Assembly: GCA_022402465.1 (NCBI GenBank)
Contig: JAKRSH010000033.1
Location: forward strand, 1-64,000
From: Leptospiraceae bacterium
GTDB taxonomy: Bacteria > Spirochaetota > Leptospiria > Leptospirales > Leptospiraceae
DNA: 64,000 nt
Direction: 5' to 3'
Program-made: the position numbers and the translations under genes
The notes under the pieces: model-generated
The model's input: only the letters and a program-made list of their open reading frames with translations
What the model was told of the DNA's origin: nothing
The model's database searches: none
Shown: positions 26,461-34,597 of the stretch, piece by piece
How the letters are laid out: each line of letters starts with the position of its first letter
How positions within the stretch are numbered: position 1 is the stretch's first letter

Positions 26461-26529
26461 CTGTATTTCTTATCCAAGATCATTTTATCTCCCTTAGATC
26501 TGTGTTATCTTTTCTTCAGAGGATAAAAG

Positions 26530-27162
26530 ATGATTAAGATAAAAATATTTTTCAGTTTAGTAATTTCATTCTGTCTAGGTGTAATTTCACTAGAGGCAAA
26601 AGATACAAAGTGGACCATAGAGACAGAATTAGTTCAACCTTTTTTACCAACAGTAGGAATAGGAAGAATTCAAGTGAACAGAACACTTTGGGGCAATTGG
26701 AAGGAAGAGCATGGAGAATTGGTTCTTGGTACCTTCATGCGACCTGGAATCAAGCATGATGTAGTTGAACAAATTACAGAATATGCAGGTTCTATTGGAT
26801 ATAGACATTATTTTAATTCCAATTGGCATATTGAAGCTAAATACTATCTAGGTTATGTATGGGCAAGAAATAATTTACAAAACCGAAGGGACTACGAACC
26901 TGTATTCTATCTATCCGACATCCCAGCAGTTCAATTAGCAGCTTACCAAGAGATACGTAAGGATTATAAGGGAACAGTCCAATTTGCTGAGGCACTAGTG
27001 GGTTATAGATTTTTACTTTCCGATAGCGAAGAAAGAAGTGTCTTTATAATGCCTCAATTTGGAGTCTTACATGGCTTACATGGTTCTGATATAATTGGAC
27101 CGAGGAATGGTAAAGAAGAAACATTTATAGTTGGAAACCTTATCCTAGGAATCAGTTTATAA
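26530..27162 (+). CDS. predicted outer-membrane beta-barrel protein
   Basis: A 210-residue protein with a clear signal peptide (MIKIKIFFSLVISFCLGVISLEAKD, cleavage near residue 23). The mature part shows alternating strands rich in aromatic residues, for example IGYRHYFNSNWHIEAKYYLGYVWA and FAEALVGYRFLL, as in small outer-membrane barrels. The C-terminal strand ends ILGISL. I do not recognise a specific family. AGAGGA lies eight bases before the ATG. It overlaps the convergent DUF4345-like gene by six bases at the 3' ends. The length would suit an eight-stranded barrel. Function unknown; a structural or small-molecule pore role is only a guess. Confidence 0.65.
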   Translation: MIKIKIFFSLVISFCLGVISLEAKDTKWTIETELVQPFLPTVGIGRIQVNRTLWGNWKEEHGELVLGTFMRPGIKHDVVEQITEYAGSIGYRHYFNSNWHIEAKYYLGYVWARNNLQNRRDYEPVFYLSDIPAVQLAAYQEIRKDYKGTVQFAEALVGYRFLLSDSEERSVFIMPQFGVLHGLHGSDIIGPRNGKEETFIVGNLILGISL

Positions 27163-27516
27163 AATAGAACAATTTCCCAGGATTAACAAGCAACCAATAC
27201 CTGATTCAAAGAATACAGCGAGGACATTTTTACTAGTAAAGCAACTGTCTGCAACAATGGAAACTGCTCTTCCTATGCCAGTTGCTATCCAAGCTAAACC
27301 AACAAGAAGATAGCCTTGGGGATTGCCTATCCACAAGGGAAAAAGACCCAAAGCTATAAATAATCCTCCAAAGGTAGCTCGAAACTCTGAGCTTCCTTCT
27401 TTGGTCGATGAACTCAAACCAGTAAACTTCATGGCAAGTTTGGGAGCAAGAAATCCCATAAGCCCGAGTAGTGTTGTTATACTTGCACCAATTTGATTGA
27501 ATAGTATCATATCCAT
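27157..27516 (-). CDS. DUF4345-like small membrane protein
   Basis: A 119-residue protein with about four membrane helices (residues 8-25, 45-62, 68-88 and 98-116). The sequence FRATFGGLFIALGLFPLWIG followed by GIGRAVSIVAD is characteristic of DUF4345-type proteins. GGAGAA lies five bases before the ATG. It is divergent from the Crp-like regulator at 27637 with 120 bases between, a layout that suggests control by that regulator. No enzymatic residues are known for this family, and the function is unknown. Confidence 0.7.
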   Translation of the reverse strand: MDMILFNQIGASITTLLGLMGFLAPKLAMKFTGLSSSTKEGSSEFRATFGGLFIALGLFPLWIGNPQGYLLVGLAWIATGIGRAVSIVADSCFTSKNVLAVFFESGIGCLLILGNCSIL

Positions 27517-27636
27517 AGTTATTCTCCATTGAAATAGAATTATAATTATTCTCGCACAAAAAACTACATTGTCAAGATAGCTGAGATAATTTATTATATG
27601 AAAAATTAATCTAGATTAAGAAATTCTACTAAAATA

Positions 27637-28236
27637 ATGTCAGCAATAGACTCTAAATATTCTCTTCTTATCCAAGCTATAAACAAAATAGAACCCTTTG
27701 AAATGAATGAGATAAAAACTATCTTAGATTTTTTTGAAATTGTTTGTGTTGGAAAGAATCATCCTTTGGTCGCTTATAAAAGTCATACGAAGTATATCTA
27801 CTTCATCAATAAAGGTTTTCTTCGTCTTTATATTCCTTTTCAAGACAAGGAATACACTCGTTTTATTGCTAGTGAAGGGAGCTTTATTTCTGCCTTTCCT
27901 TCATTCATCAACCAAAAAGAATCTCTAGAAGTCTTAGAAAGTATTTCAGAATGTGAGCTCTTGAGAATATCTAGAAATGATTTTGAAAAGTTACGTAACT
28001 TAAGTTTGAAATCATCTAAATTAATCATTCAAATTTACCAACAAACAATAATTTCCTTGGAAGCCAGATCATTAGAGCTTATGCTTCTTAGCGCAGAACA
28101 AAGATTTAATGCTATACTCAAACAGCATCCAGAATACTTCCAGTCCATTCCCTCTAAAATTTTGGCATCCTATATAGGAATGCAACCAGAAACATTTAGT
28201 AAATTTAAGAATAAGTTTAAAAAGTCTATAAATTGA
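27637..28236 (+). CDS. Crp/Fnr-family regulator
   Basis: A 199-residue regulator with a cyclic-nucleotide-binding-like roll (residues about 30-130; YIYFINKGFLRLYIPFQDKEYTRFIASEGSFI) and a C-terminal helix-turn-helix (SIPSKILASYIGMQPETFSKFKNKF). As with the protein at 24560, the cAMP phosphate-binding cassette is not apparent. The fold and length match the short Crp-like regulators common in Leptospira and Bacteroidetes. It is divergent from the DUF4345-like gene, its likely target. A small hairpin GAATGAT/ATCATTC at 28260-28277 follows the stop. Confidence 0.8.
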   Translation: MSAIDSKYSLLIQAINKIEPFEMNEIKTILDFFEIVCVGKNHPLVAYKSHTKYIYFINKGFLRLYIPFQDKEYTRFIASEGSFISAFPSFINQKESLEVLESISECELLRISRNDFEKLRNLSLKSSKLIIQIYQQTIISLEARSLELMLLSAEQRFNAILKQHPEYFQSIPSKILASYIGMQPETFSKFKNKFKKSIN

Positions 28237-28524
28237 AAAAGCAGATTCAGCAATAAGTGGAATGATTCAGATCATTCTCAAAAAGGCTTCATTCGGAGTT
28301 TTATAACCTAATTTTATTTAAATCTATTGTTTAATGCATTCTAGACTATCTCAACTTCTTTTTGAGTAAGATTTGTAAAATCTGTATTCTTAGGAAAATT
28401 CTGTCTAATCAAACCCTTAGTATTTTTATTTTTAGAGCTTTACCAAAAAGAATAAGGATTAGCAAAAATGCCTTTCGTCATTTGTAGCACTTATTGCTTG
28501 AATTCATCCTATTTTTCCTTAGAA

Positions 28525-29832
28525 TTAATTATTATTCATATAAGCCGAGAGTAAGACAGAATTACAAAACGTTTCACCGAGATCTACAACCAAAATCGGT
28601 CGATTAGCCACAATAGGAAAATAATAGATTTTCCCATTTCCCGCAAGAGTCGCTCCAATCCAATTGCCTATCTGATTCGTAATTTCTGGTACTATAGATT
28701 GCCCTAGGGATACCTCTTGGTTGAGACTATTTACAATCAATAATCTGTCATTGTCTATAGAAACATAAGGAGAGGAGATGATTTGTCCTGAGGGTGTTAA
28801 CTTCCCATTGATATACTTTCCCCCAGCGTTGGTTAGTGGTTGGTTCGGGTTATTGAGAAGACGGAATGTATTATCTTCCGGAGATACTCTGAGAATATTT
28901 GTAGTCTCTCTAGGAAACATATAGATAGCTCCATCCATACCCAAGACTGCACCTTCAAAGTAGCGAATCAAAATATCTGGATTTACTTGAGGTATTGTAT
29001 CCAAACGTGCCTGCTTTAATCCTGGATTAACGGTAAGTACATTGGTTTGGTTAGCTGGTGCTCCAAAAATACGACCATCAGGTGACAAGGCAGCTCCCAC
29101 GTATTGGACAGTAGATGTTGTAAAATTTGGTCCAACCGGAATTAAACTAAAAGCATCCAGCTCTATGTTGTAAACCAATACATTTTCACCTGTGCGGTTC
29201 ATCATAAAAATTTCTTGTCCTACAACAACTCCTCCTTGGAAATTGGCTGTGCCACTCGGTGCAACTTTGATTGCAATTTCATCATTTGCAGAATCATAGA
29301 CTAGCATCTTCCCCCCAGGAGAGGGGATTCCATATGCCTTTCCATTCGGACCTAAAATATAGCCACGAAGAGCTATAGCTTCAGGCATGGTCAATGTTCT
29401 CATCGAATCATCCCTAGGATCTAAAATTAAAATACTATTAGAGGGTGTTGCAGGCATTGCTAGGATCTTTCCATTGGGCAATAATCCAGAACTATAAAAT
29501 CCAACAGGGGAAAGAGAATTGGACAAAGGGATAGTATAGATTTGTTGAATAGTTCTATTGGATTCTCGTGCTTTGCTTTGGAAATAAATCTGTAACTTTC
29601 TCCAATTCTCGGGTAGAGAAACTTGAGAATAGGGAAGATCGCAGATTGGGCGTTCCACTTTGTATCCACAGAAATTGCTTCTATCATCAATCAGCCATCG
29701 TAATGCAAGTGTTAAGGTGAATTCCTTGTTGGATGGATCACAAGGGTTACTTAGCTCAGTATTTATACAAAAATGAAATTGAAATAATAAAGTAACTATT
29801 AAGAATCTTTTAACAGACTGGATCAAATGCAT
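28525..29832 (-). CDS. lipoprotein with beta-propeller-like repeats
   Basis: A 435-residue protein. I choose the ATG at 29832 because it opens directly into a lipoprotein signal (MHLIQSVKRFLIVTLLFQFHFC, lipidated Cys at residue 22); an upstream start at 29937 would bury this signal. The mature part carries repeats of about 45 residues with the pattern Pro-Asn/Asp-Gly-Lys-x-Tyr/Phe-x-x-Pro followed by I-L-x-x-D-P: for instance NGKILAMPATPSNSILILDP, NGKAYGIPSPGGKMLVYD, DGRIFGAPANQTNVLTV and DGAIYMFPRETTNILRV. Such repeats build a beta-propeller. It would sit on the periplasmic or outer face of a membrane. Leptospira genomes carry several such lipoproteins of unknown function. Confidence 0.75.
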   Translation of the reverse strand: MHLIQSVKRFLIVTLLFQFHFCINTELSNPCDPSNKEFTLTLALRWLIDDRSNFCGYKVERPICDLPYSQVSLPENWRKLQIYFQSKARESNRTIQQIYTIPLSNSLSPVGFYSSGLLPNGKILAMPATPSNSILILDPRDDSMRTLTMPEAIALRGYILGPNGKAYGIPSPGGKMLVYDSANDEIAIKVAPSGTANFQGGVVVGQEIFMMNRTGENVLVYNIELDAFSLIPVGPNFTTSTVQYVGAALSPDGRIFGAPANQTNVLTVNPGLKQARLDTIPQVNPDILIRYFEGAVLGMDGAIYMFPRETTNILRVSPEDNTFRLLNNPNQPLTNAGGKYINGKLTPSGQIISSPYVSIDNDRLLIVNSLNQEVSLGQSIVPEITNQIGNWIGATLAGNGKIYYFPIVANRPILVVDLGETFCNSVLLSAYMNNN

Positions 29833-30262
29833 AATAAGTAACTGCACCTTTGGTTTAGATTTTAAACATACCGTACGAAATTTTAGCTTTTTCTTTTCTC
29901 TTGGATTTGAATCCTGCAATCTGTATTTTGAATTCATTTAAGAAACCTTTGTATAAGAATGTAATATTCGGTGTTAAACTAGGAATATTGGACATATTGC
30001 TCCTAAAGGTAATAATTAATGCTCCATAAAAGATCGGTTTTATTAAATTTTGCATCAATATATTGTTAAATGAATAATTAAAATTTGACCCAATATGAGT
30101 ATGAATGCGTATTCTGTGCAAGAAAAAAATAAAAATTAATAAGATATTTCCTAATGTAAAATAATTAGAATATTTGATGCTTGAGACTTTACAATACCAG
30201 AAATTTTAATTTAGAGACTTGTTTCTTATCGTGCCTCTGCTTGAGTCCCAGGGATATTAAAC

Positions 30263-30290
30263 AAGAATAGAGAATGTCTTCTCTATTCTT
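30263..30290. terminator. 12-bp-arm hairpin after the gene ending at 30363
   Basis: AAGAATAGAGAA (30263-30274) and TTCTCTATTCTT (30279-30290) pair perfectly around TGTC. It lies 73 bases beyond the stop of the minus-strand gene at 30363. On the minus strand a weak T-rich run follows. The rest of the 29833-30362 gap is AT-rich; a short frame on the minus strand (29855-30121) is not convincing. Confidence 0.5.
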
Positions 30291-30362
30291 CTTGTGTTGC
30301 AGAAATTTCTGCTGTATTTTATTCTATCTAGTTTATAAATTGAACCACAAAATCCGATCAGA

Positions 30363-31130
30363 TTATAATTTTTTATAATATCCTACGGAGACATTTGCAA
30401 ACAAGCCAACATCGTGAGCCTTATGAACGCCTAAGACGCCAAACTTATTTTCGAAGGCTACTTTTTCAGGAGCATCATCCCAAACATTGGGCCAATAGCG
30501 TATAGAAGGCTCAAGCATCAATCCTTCGTCTCCACCTAATGGAAAATAACGATAGTATAAGCCAAGTCCAACAGATCTCGTGCGATATCGTAAAGTAGAA
30601 TTGGGAGCAACATATTTAGCTCCACTTAGTTCTGCGAATACTGCTTTTTGAATTGTCAATTCAATAGGATCTGTATTGCGAATCGGTGGCAGCCAATTTT
30701 CCAATCCATTTCCAGTGATGGGAAGATCCGATCTTATTCCAGCCAATTGATAGGCAGCTATTTCATCTAGGCTATCATTGGATTTCACACGGTATAGGTT
30801 CTCTTTGATTTCTAGTCTAATATCTAAGTTTTTAGTTATCAAATAACCAATTCCTAAGCCGGTAGAGTAGGGTGCGAATACAGAAAGATCCTGTTCTTTC
30901 TCATCCTTAGATAATCCAAGTCCACCATTTGCTCCAAAATTCAAATTGGTCCCGTGGGAGTATTCAAACACAAATTTCTCGCCGTAATAGGTTGCTGCTA
31001 TATTGCTTCCTTGCAAAAGCAAGGGTTGGTTTAAACCGCCTTGGATAGATACTGCTTGGGAATACATAGGAACTACAGAGAGGACAACTAAACTGTAGAT
31101 GATTGACTTTTTGAAAAAATTTATTTTCAT
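30363..31130 (-). CDS. predicted outer-membrane beta-barrel protein
   Basis: A 255-residue protein starting MKINFFKKSIIYSLVVLSVV at 31130, preceded by GAGGT at a seven-base distance; a longer form from 31172 adds residues ahead of the signal peptide and is unlikely. After signal cleavage near QA-VSIQ, the mature protein shows beta-barrel strands such as STGLGIGYLITKNLDIRLEIK, TRSVGLGLYYRYFPLG and LFANVSVGYYKKL at the C-terminus. The pattern resembles OmpW or general outer-membrane protein beta-barrel families. It is divergent from the AraC-type gene at 31224, with a good dyad between them, so it is probably that regulator's target. Confidence 0.7.
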   Translation of the reverse strand: MKINFFKKSIIYSLVVLSVVPMYSQAVSIQGGLNQPLLLQGSNIAATYYGEKFVFEYSHGTNLNFGANGGLGLSKDEKEQDLSVFAPYSTGLGIGYLITKNLDIRLEIKENLYRVKSNDSLDEIAAYQLAGIRSDLPITGNGLENWLPPIRNTDPIELTIQKAVFAELSGAKYVAPNSTLRYRTRSVGLGLYYRYFPLGGDEGLMLEPSIRYWPNVWDDAPEKVAFENKFGVLGVHKAHDVGLFANVSVGYYKKL

Positions 31131-31178
31131 TAACTTTACCTCATTGATTGTAAAAATTATACTATCAATCAAGGTGGC

Positions 31179-31208
31179 TGTCGTCCCAACCGATCGGATG
31201 GGACAACA
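31179..31208. promoter_or_regulatory. dyad operator between outer-membrane protein and AraC-type genes
   Basis: TGTCGTCCCA (31179-31188) and TGGGACAACA (31199-31208) pair at nine of ten positions around the central ACCGATCGGA. It ends 15 bases before the AraC-type start and is GC-rich in an AT-rich gap, as expected for a regulator binding site in a divergent promoter. Confidence 0.6.
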
Positions 31209-31223
31209 TTTTTAAGAAAAAGT

Positions 31224-32306
31224 ATGATAGGAAATATTATTATTAGTGGAGCTTTACTGCAATGCTTTGTAGTGAGTTACTTCTTTCTTCAATCGGATAA
31301 AATAGGAAGAAATGGAAAATATCTATCTTTATTCTTCTTACTGAATTCTATCTTGATGTTTATCAATCTTCTTGTATACAATCAAGCCTTGGATAAATAC
31401 CCGCATTTTATAAAGCTCGGATTTTTATTCGCATTTTTAGTAGCTCCACTTTTTATGATTGCTATAGAAAAATATTTTGGCTTGCCTTTTGAAAATAAAA
31501 TTTTCATCGCCTTGAGTTTTATACCCTTTCTTTCTCTATTAATTTACCAGTTGCCATTTTATCTCTCATCCTCTGAAGAAAAGTTGGTCTATTTGAGCCA
31601 AATTGACAATCCAGATCATGAGATACAAAGAAGGATACTATTTACATTAACTTTCGTATTTAACGCTCTTATATTCATTCGAATTTATATTCGATTTCGC
31701 CATTTATCTGAAGAATTTTCCAAGAATAATTTTATTGAACAACAAAAGTTTCAAAAAAACTTAATCGTACTTATCATTTGGTTGATTGCCTCCATTTCTT
31801 TTGCTCTCATTTTTGATATTGAGATTGCGGAGAATTTAAGTTCTTTGGGTTTTGCTCTTTGGATGATCGCGTTTGCTTGGCAGAGAGTTTACTTAGATCA
31901 GTCTGAACTGAGCCAAGAGACTAAACAATCTTTAACCGATCCAGAAAAATACAAAAAGTCTTTTCTTAACGAAGATAAGGTGAATGAGCTAGGACTTAAA
32001 ATCAATTTACTTCTAGCTCAAGATGAGATCTTACTTGATTCAGAGCTTACTCTGCCAAAATTAGCAATCCAAATGAATGTCTCAAATCATATTTGTTCTC
32101 AAGTCATCAATCGTTATTTTAATAAAAGCTTTCTGGAACTATTAAGGGAAAAAAGAATCTACAAATCACTTGAATTATTGAAAAATACAGAATTACCAAT
32201 ACTCCGAATTTGTTATGATTCTGGATTCAATTCCAAAAATAGTTTCATTCGTGCCTTTCGAGAAGTAACCGGAAAGACACCTTCCGAATATAAAAAAGGA
32301 ACTTAG
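31224..32306 (+). CDS. AraC-family regulator with N-terminal membrane domain
   Basis: A 360-residue protein with about seven membrane helices over residues 5-230 and a C-terminal AraC helix-turn-helix pair over about 260-358. The DNA-binding part has LPKLAIQMNVSNHICSQVINRYFNKSF and the typical second helix ILRICYDSGFNSKNSFIRAFREVTGKTPSEYKK. The layout, a membrane sensor joined directly to an AraC domain without a phosphorelay, is common in Leptospira and Bacteroidetes. It probably reads a membrane signal and controls the divergent outer-membrane protein gene at 30363. It converges on the glutathione-transferase gene with a two-base gap. Confidence 0.85.
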   Translation: MIGNIIISGALLQCFVVSYFFLQSDKIGRNGKYLSLFFLLNSILMFINLLVYNQALDKYPHFIKLGFLFAFLVAPLFMIAIEKYFGLPFENKIFIALSFIPFLSLLIYQLPFYLSSSEEKLVYLSQIDNPDHEIQRRILFTLTFVFNALIFIRIYIRFRHLSEEFSKNNFIEQQKFQKNLIVLIIWLIASISFALIFDIEIAENLSSLGFALWMIAFAWQRVYLDQSELSQETKQSLTDPEKYKKSFLNEDKVNELGLKINLLLAQDEILLDSELTLPKLAIQMNVSNHICSQVINRYFNKSFLELLREKRIYKSLELLKNTELPILRICYDSGFNSKNSFIRAFREVTGKTPSEYKKGT

Positions 32307-32308
32307 AC

Positions 32309-32956
32309 TTACATCTTACAAACTTCAAGACCTCTGAGACTTGCTGGTCTTTGCATAATTCTTGAGATCCAAGACTGAATATTTTTGTATTCCTTAAGTT
32401 CCAAGATTTCATTTGCTTCATAAAACTTATCCAAGCAAAGTACCCATGGAAAGATAGCCATATCCGCGATTGAATATTCATCTCCAACCATAAATGTTCG
32501 ACCATCCAATCTTTTATCTATAACGGAAAGTAGGCGCTTAGTTTCTGTTTTGTATCTATCTAAAGGGTAGGGATGATCGCATTTATCTTTAGCAAATTTG
32601 AAAAAGTGGCCAAATTGTCCAAACATAGGTCCAACTCCGCCCATTTGAAAGAAAAGCCATTGGATGGTTTCGCTTCTACTTTTAGGATCTTTAGAAAGGA
32701 ATTTACCAGATTTTTCAGCTAGGTGAAGCAGAATTGCACCTGATTCAATGATGGAAATAGATTCACCGTGAAAATCAGGATCTACAATAGCAGGAATTTT
32801 TGAATTAGGATTGATTGTAAGGAAGGGTTCTTGGAACTGATCACCTTTCATTATATTGATGGTATGCGGTTCATATTCTAAGCCCATTTCTTCCAAGGCA
32901 ATACCTACTTTTTGGCCATTGGGTGTAGCGAGTGAATACAATTGAATTTTGGACAT
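32309..32956 (-). CDS. glutathione S-transferase, YghU/YfcG-like (Nu class)
   Basis: A 215-residue enzyme. The thioredoxin-like N-terminal domain has SLATPNGQKVGIALEEMGLEYEPHTINI and the glutathione-binding NSKIPAIVD followed by a SIIESGAIL segment. The helical domain has QMGGVGPMFGQFGHF, the marker of the YghU/YfcG group, and a C-terminal YSIADMAIFPWV. Enzymes of this group bind glutathione disulphide and act as disulphide-bond reductases or peroxidases. It is convergent with the AraC gene and lies 133 bases upstream, on the minus strand, of the signalling array's last gene. Confidence 0.88.
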   Translation of the reverse strand: MSKIQLYSLATPNGQKVGIALEEMGLEYEPHTINIMKGDQFQEPFLTINPNSKIPAIVDPDFHGESISIIESGAILLHLAEKSGKFLSKDPKSRSETIQWLFFQMGGVGPMFGQFGHFFKFAKDKCDHPYPLDRYKTETKRLLSVIDKRLDGRTFMVGDEYSIADMAIFPWVLCLDKFYEANEILELKEYKNIQSWISRIMQRPASLRGLEVCKM

Positions 32957-33089
32957 GAGTACCTCTAGAAGCCTAGAATCGCTAATGTCGTGGTTTAGTC
33001 AGTATTAATTTACTATTTGTATAGGTAGTAAAACTGAAAAAATAGTCTTACCAATTTCGCTTGAGACTAGTATTCGACCAGAATGAGTA

Positions 33090-34187
33090 TTAAATTCTAC
33101 GAGCACTGCCCACTTCATAGATTTCTATTCCTTCTAATTTACCTCTAATCTCTTGATTAGGAATTAGTTTAAGTTCGTATTTGCTTGGATCTTCCAGCTC
33201 ATCTTTGGTCTTTGATGATAGCAGTAAACTTCGCCCAACTTCTTTGGTTAAGCTCTCAATACGAGCAGCTATATTAACCGTGTCACCGATTACAGTTGTT
33301 TGGAACCTTTGATCTTCACCTATGGTTCCCAAAATAAGATTTCCGGAATTAATTCCAATACCTATGGCAATAGGGATTTCCGATTTTTGCATTCTTTCTG
33401 TATTGTAGTCTTTCAATTTTTCTAACATATGAATACTAGCTTCCATAGCATCATCTGCCTTTTCAAAGAGTGCCATAATAGAATCACCAATATAACTATC
33501 AATGAAGCCATTGTGTTTGTAAATGATAGGAGCCATATACCTAAGATATTCATTGAGTAAATCAAAGACTCGATTCGAAGGAATCAATTCGCATAGAGAT
33601 GTAAAACCTCTAATGTCAGAGAAAAGTACGGTTAGATGTTTTTCTTGAGAATGGCTTAAATTTACATTAGAATATTCTGATTCGTGAAAGCCAAGTAATT
33701 TCAGAAATTGACTAGGAACAAAACGAAAGAAAGCTTTTGCATTCTTTGCAAGAACTTCGGATTGAGCTTTGAGTTCTAATTCATTTCCATACCTTCTGAG
33801 CGCTTCTTGTATTGTGAGTTGCAGATCATTGGCTTCCCAGGGCTTGGATATATATCGATATAAACTACCGCTGTTTACTATGTTACCAACTGCTTCTGCA
33901 TTCGCTTGGCCTGTGAGAAGTATCTTCAAGGTATCGGGATAAGACTTATGTGTCAGAATCAGAAATTCATCACCCTTCATGCCTGGCATAATTTGGTCAG
34001 AAATAATCAAAGGAACTTGAAAACCATCCTCATGCAATTCTTTTAGTAATTCTAAAGCGTCTTCTGCACTTTCCGTAATTTCTATACGATATTGCTCACC
34101 AAAGACTCGTTTCAATTGCTCTTTCAGGCTAATCAAAACCGTGGATTCATCATCTACACAAAGAATCGTTGGTTTCTTAAGCTTCAT
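33090..34187 (-). CDS. response regulator with class III nucleotide cyclase domain (module A)
   Basis: A 365-residue output protein. The receiver (1-125) has D12/D13, phospho-acceptor D64 (ISDQIMPG) and K115 in SKPW. A helix follows, then a CHD-type cyclase domain (about 180-355). The metal-binding residues are D191 (LFSDIRGFTSL) and D235 (IGDSIMALF), and the transition-state N305 and R309 are in VNIAARIE. The position that is Lys in adenylate cyclases is Ser231, and the partner position is T298, so base selection may be relaxed or different. The gene directly follows the lone receiver (stop and start adjacent). It is the last gene of the 41433-33090 operon. Its paralogue is at 41712. Confidence 0.9.
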   Translation of the reverse strand: MKLKKPTILCVDDESTVLISLKEQLKRVFGEQYRIEITESAEDALELLKELHEDGFQVPLIISDQIMPGMKGDEFLILTHKSYPDTLKILLTGQANAEAVGNIVNSGSLYRYISKPWEANDLQLTIQEALRRYGNELELKAQSEVLAKNAKAFFRFVPSQFLKLLGFHESEYSNVNLSHSQEKHLTVLFSDIRGFTSLCELIPSNRVFDLLNEYLRYMAPIIYKHNGFIDSYIGDSIMALFEKADDAMEASIHMLEKLKDYNTERMQKSEIPIAIGIGINSGNLILGTIGEDQRFQTTVIGDTVNIAARIESLTKEVGRSLLLSSKTKDELEDPSKYELKLIPNQEIRGKLEGIEIYEVGSARRI

Positions 34188-34583
34188 TTATTTTAATCCT
34201 TCTAAAATAGTATCGATTAAATCTTGTTCATCCCAAGGTTTGTTGAGACATTTGAAAAGATTTGCTTCTTTCTCTGCTCTTTCAATAGCAGATTTCTCGG
34301 CTTGACCAGTTAACATTACTTTGGTGATTCCAGGAAATTTTTGATGAACTAAGATCAGAAATTCATCCCCTTTAATTCCAGGCATGAGCCAATCAGATAC
34401 AATTACCAAAACTTGTATTCCATTTTGGTACAACTCTTCAATGACTTCAAATGCCTCATCAGCACTCTCTGCAAATTCTAAGCGGTAGGCAGATTGAAAC
34501 TTGTTTTTCAATTGAGATTTAAGACTATTCAATACCATTTTTTCATCATCAACACATAGAATAGCGGATTTATTCATACTCAT
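34188..34583 (-). CDS. single-domain response regulator (module A)
   Basis: A 131-residue lone receiver with the acidic pair in CVDDE (D12/D13), phospho-acceptor D64 (VSDWLMPG), the conserved Thr/Ser region LTGQAEKS and Lys in LNKPWDE. It has no output domain, so it either passes phosphate to another protein or binds a target directly. It lies 14 bases after the DISM kinase and is directly adjacent to the receiver-cyclase gene, in one operon. It is about 80-85% identical by eye to the receiver at 42810. With no Hpt protein visible, it may act as a phosphate sink or adaptor between the kinases and the receiver-cyclase. Confidence 0.92.
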   Translation of the reverse strand: MSMNKSAILCVDDEKMVLNSLKSQLKNKFQSAYRLEFAESADEAFEVIEELYQNGIQVLVIVSDWLMPGIKGDEFLILVHQKFPGITKVMLTGQAEKSAIERAEKEANLFKCLNKPWDEQDLIDTILEGLK

Positions 34584-34597
34584 CTTCCTCAGAAATT

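Noticed and set aside
27233-27559. Second minus-strand frame overlapping the DUF4345-like gene
   Set aside because: The other frame has membrane helices, the family pattern and a ribosome site; this one has none.
29855-30121. 88-codon minus-strand frame upstream of the repeat lipoprotein
   Set aside because: No ribosome site, overlaps the upstream region of the lipoprotein, and no recognisable features; kept as non-coding.
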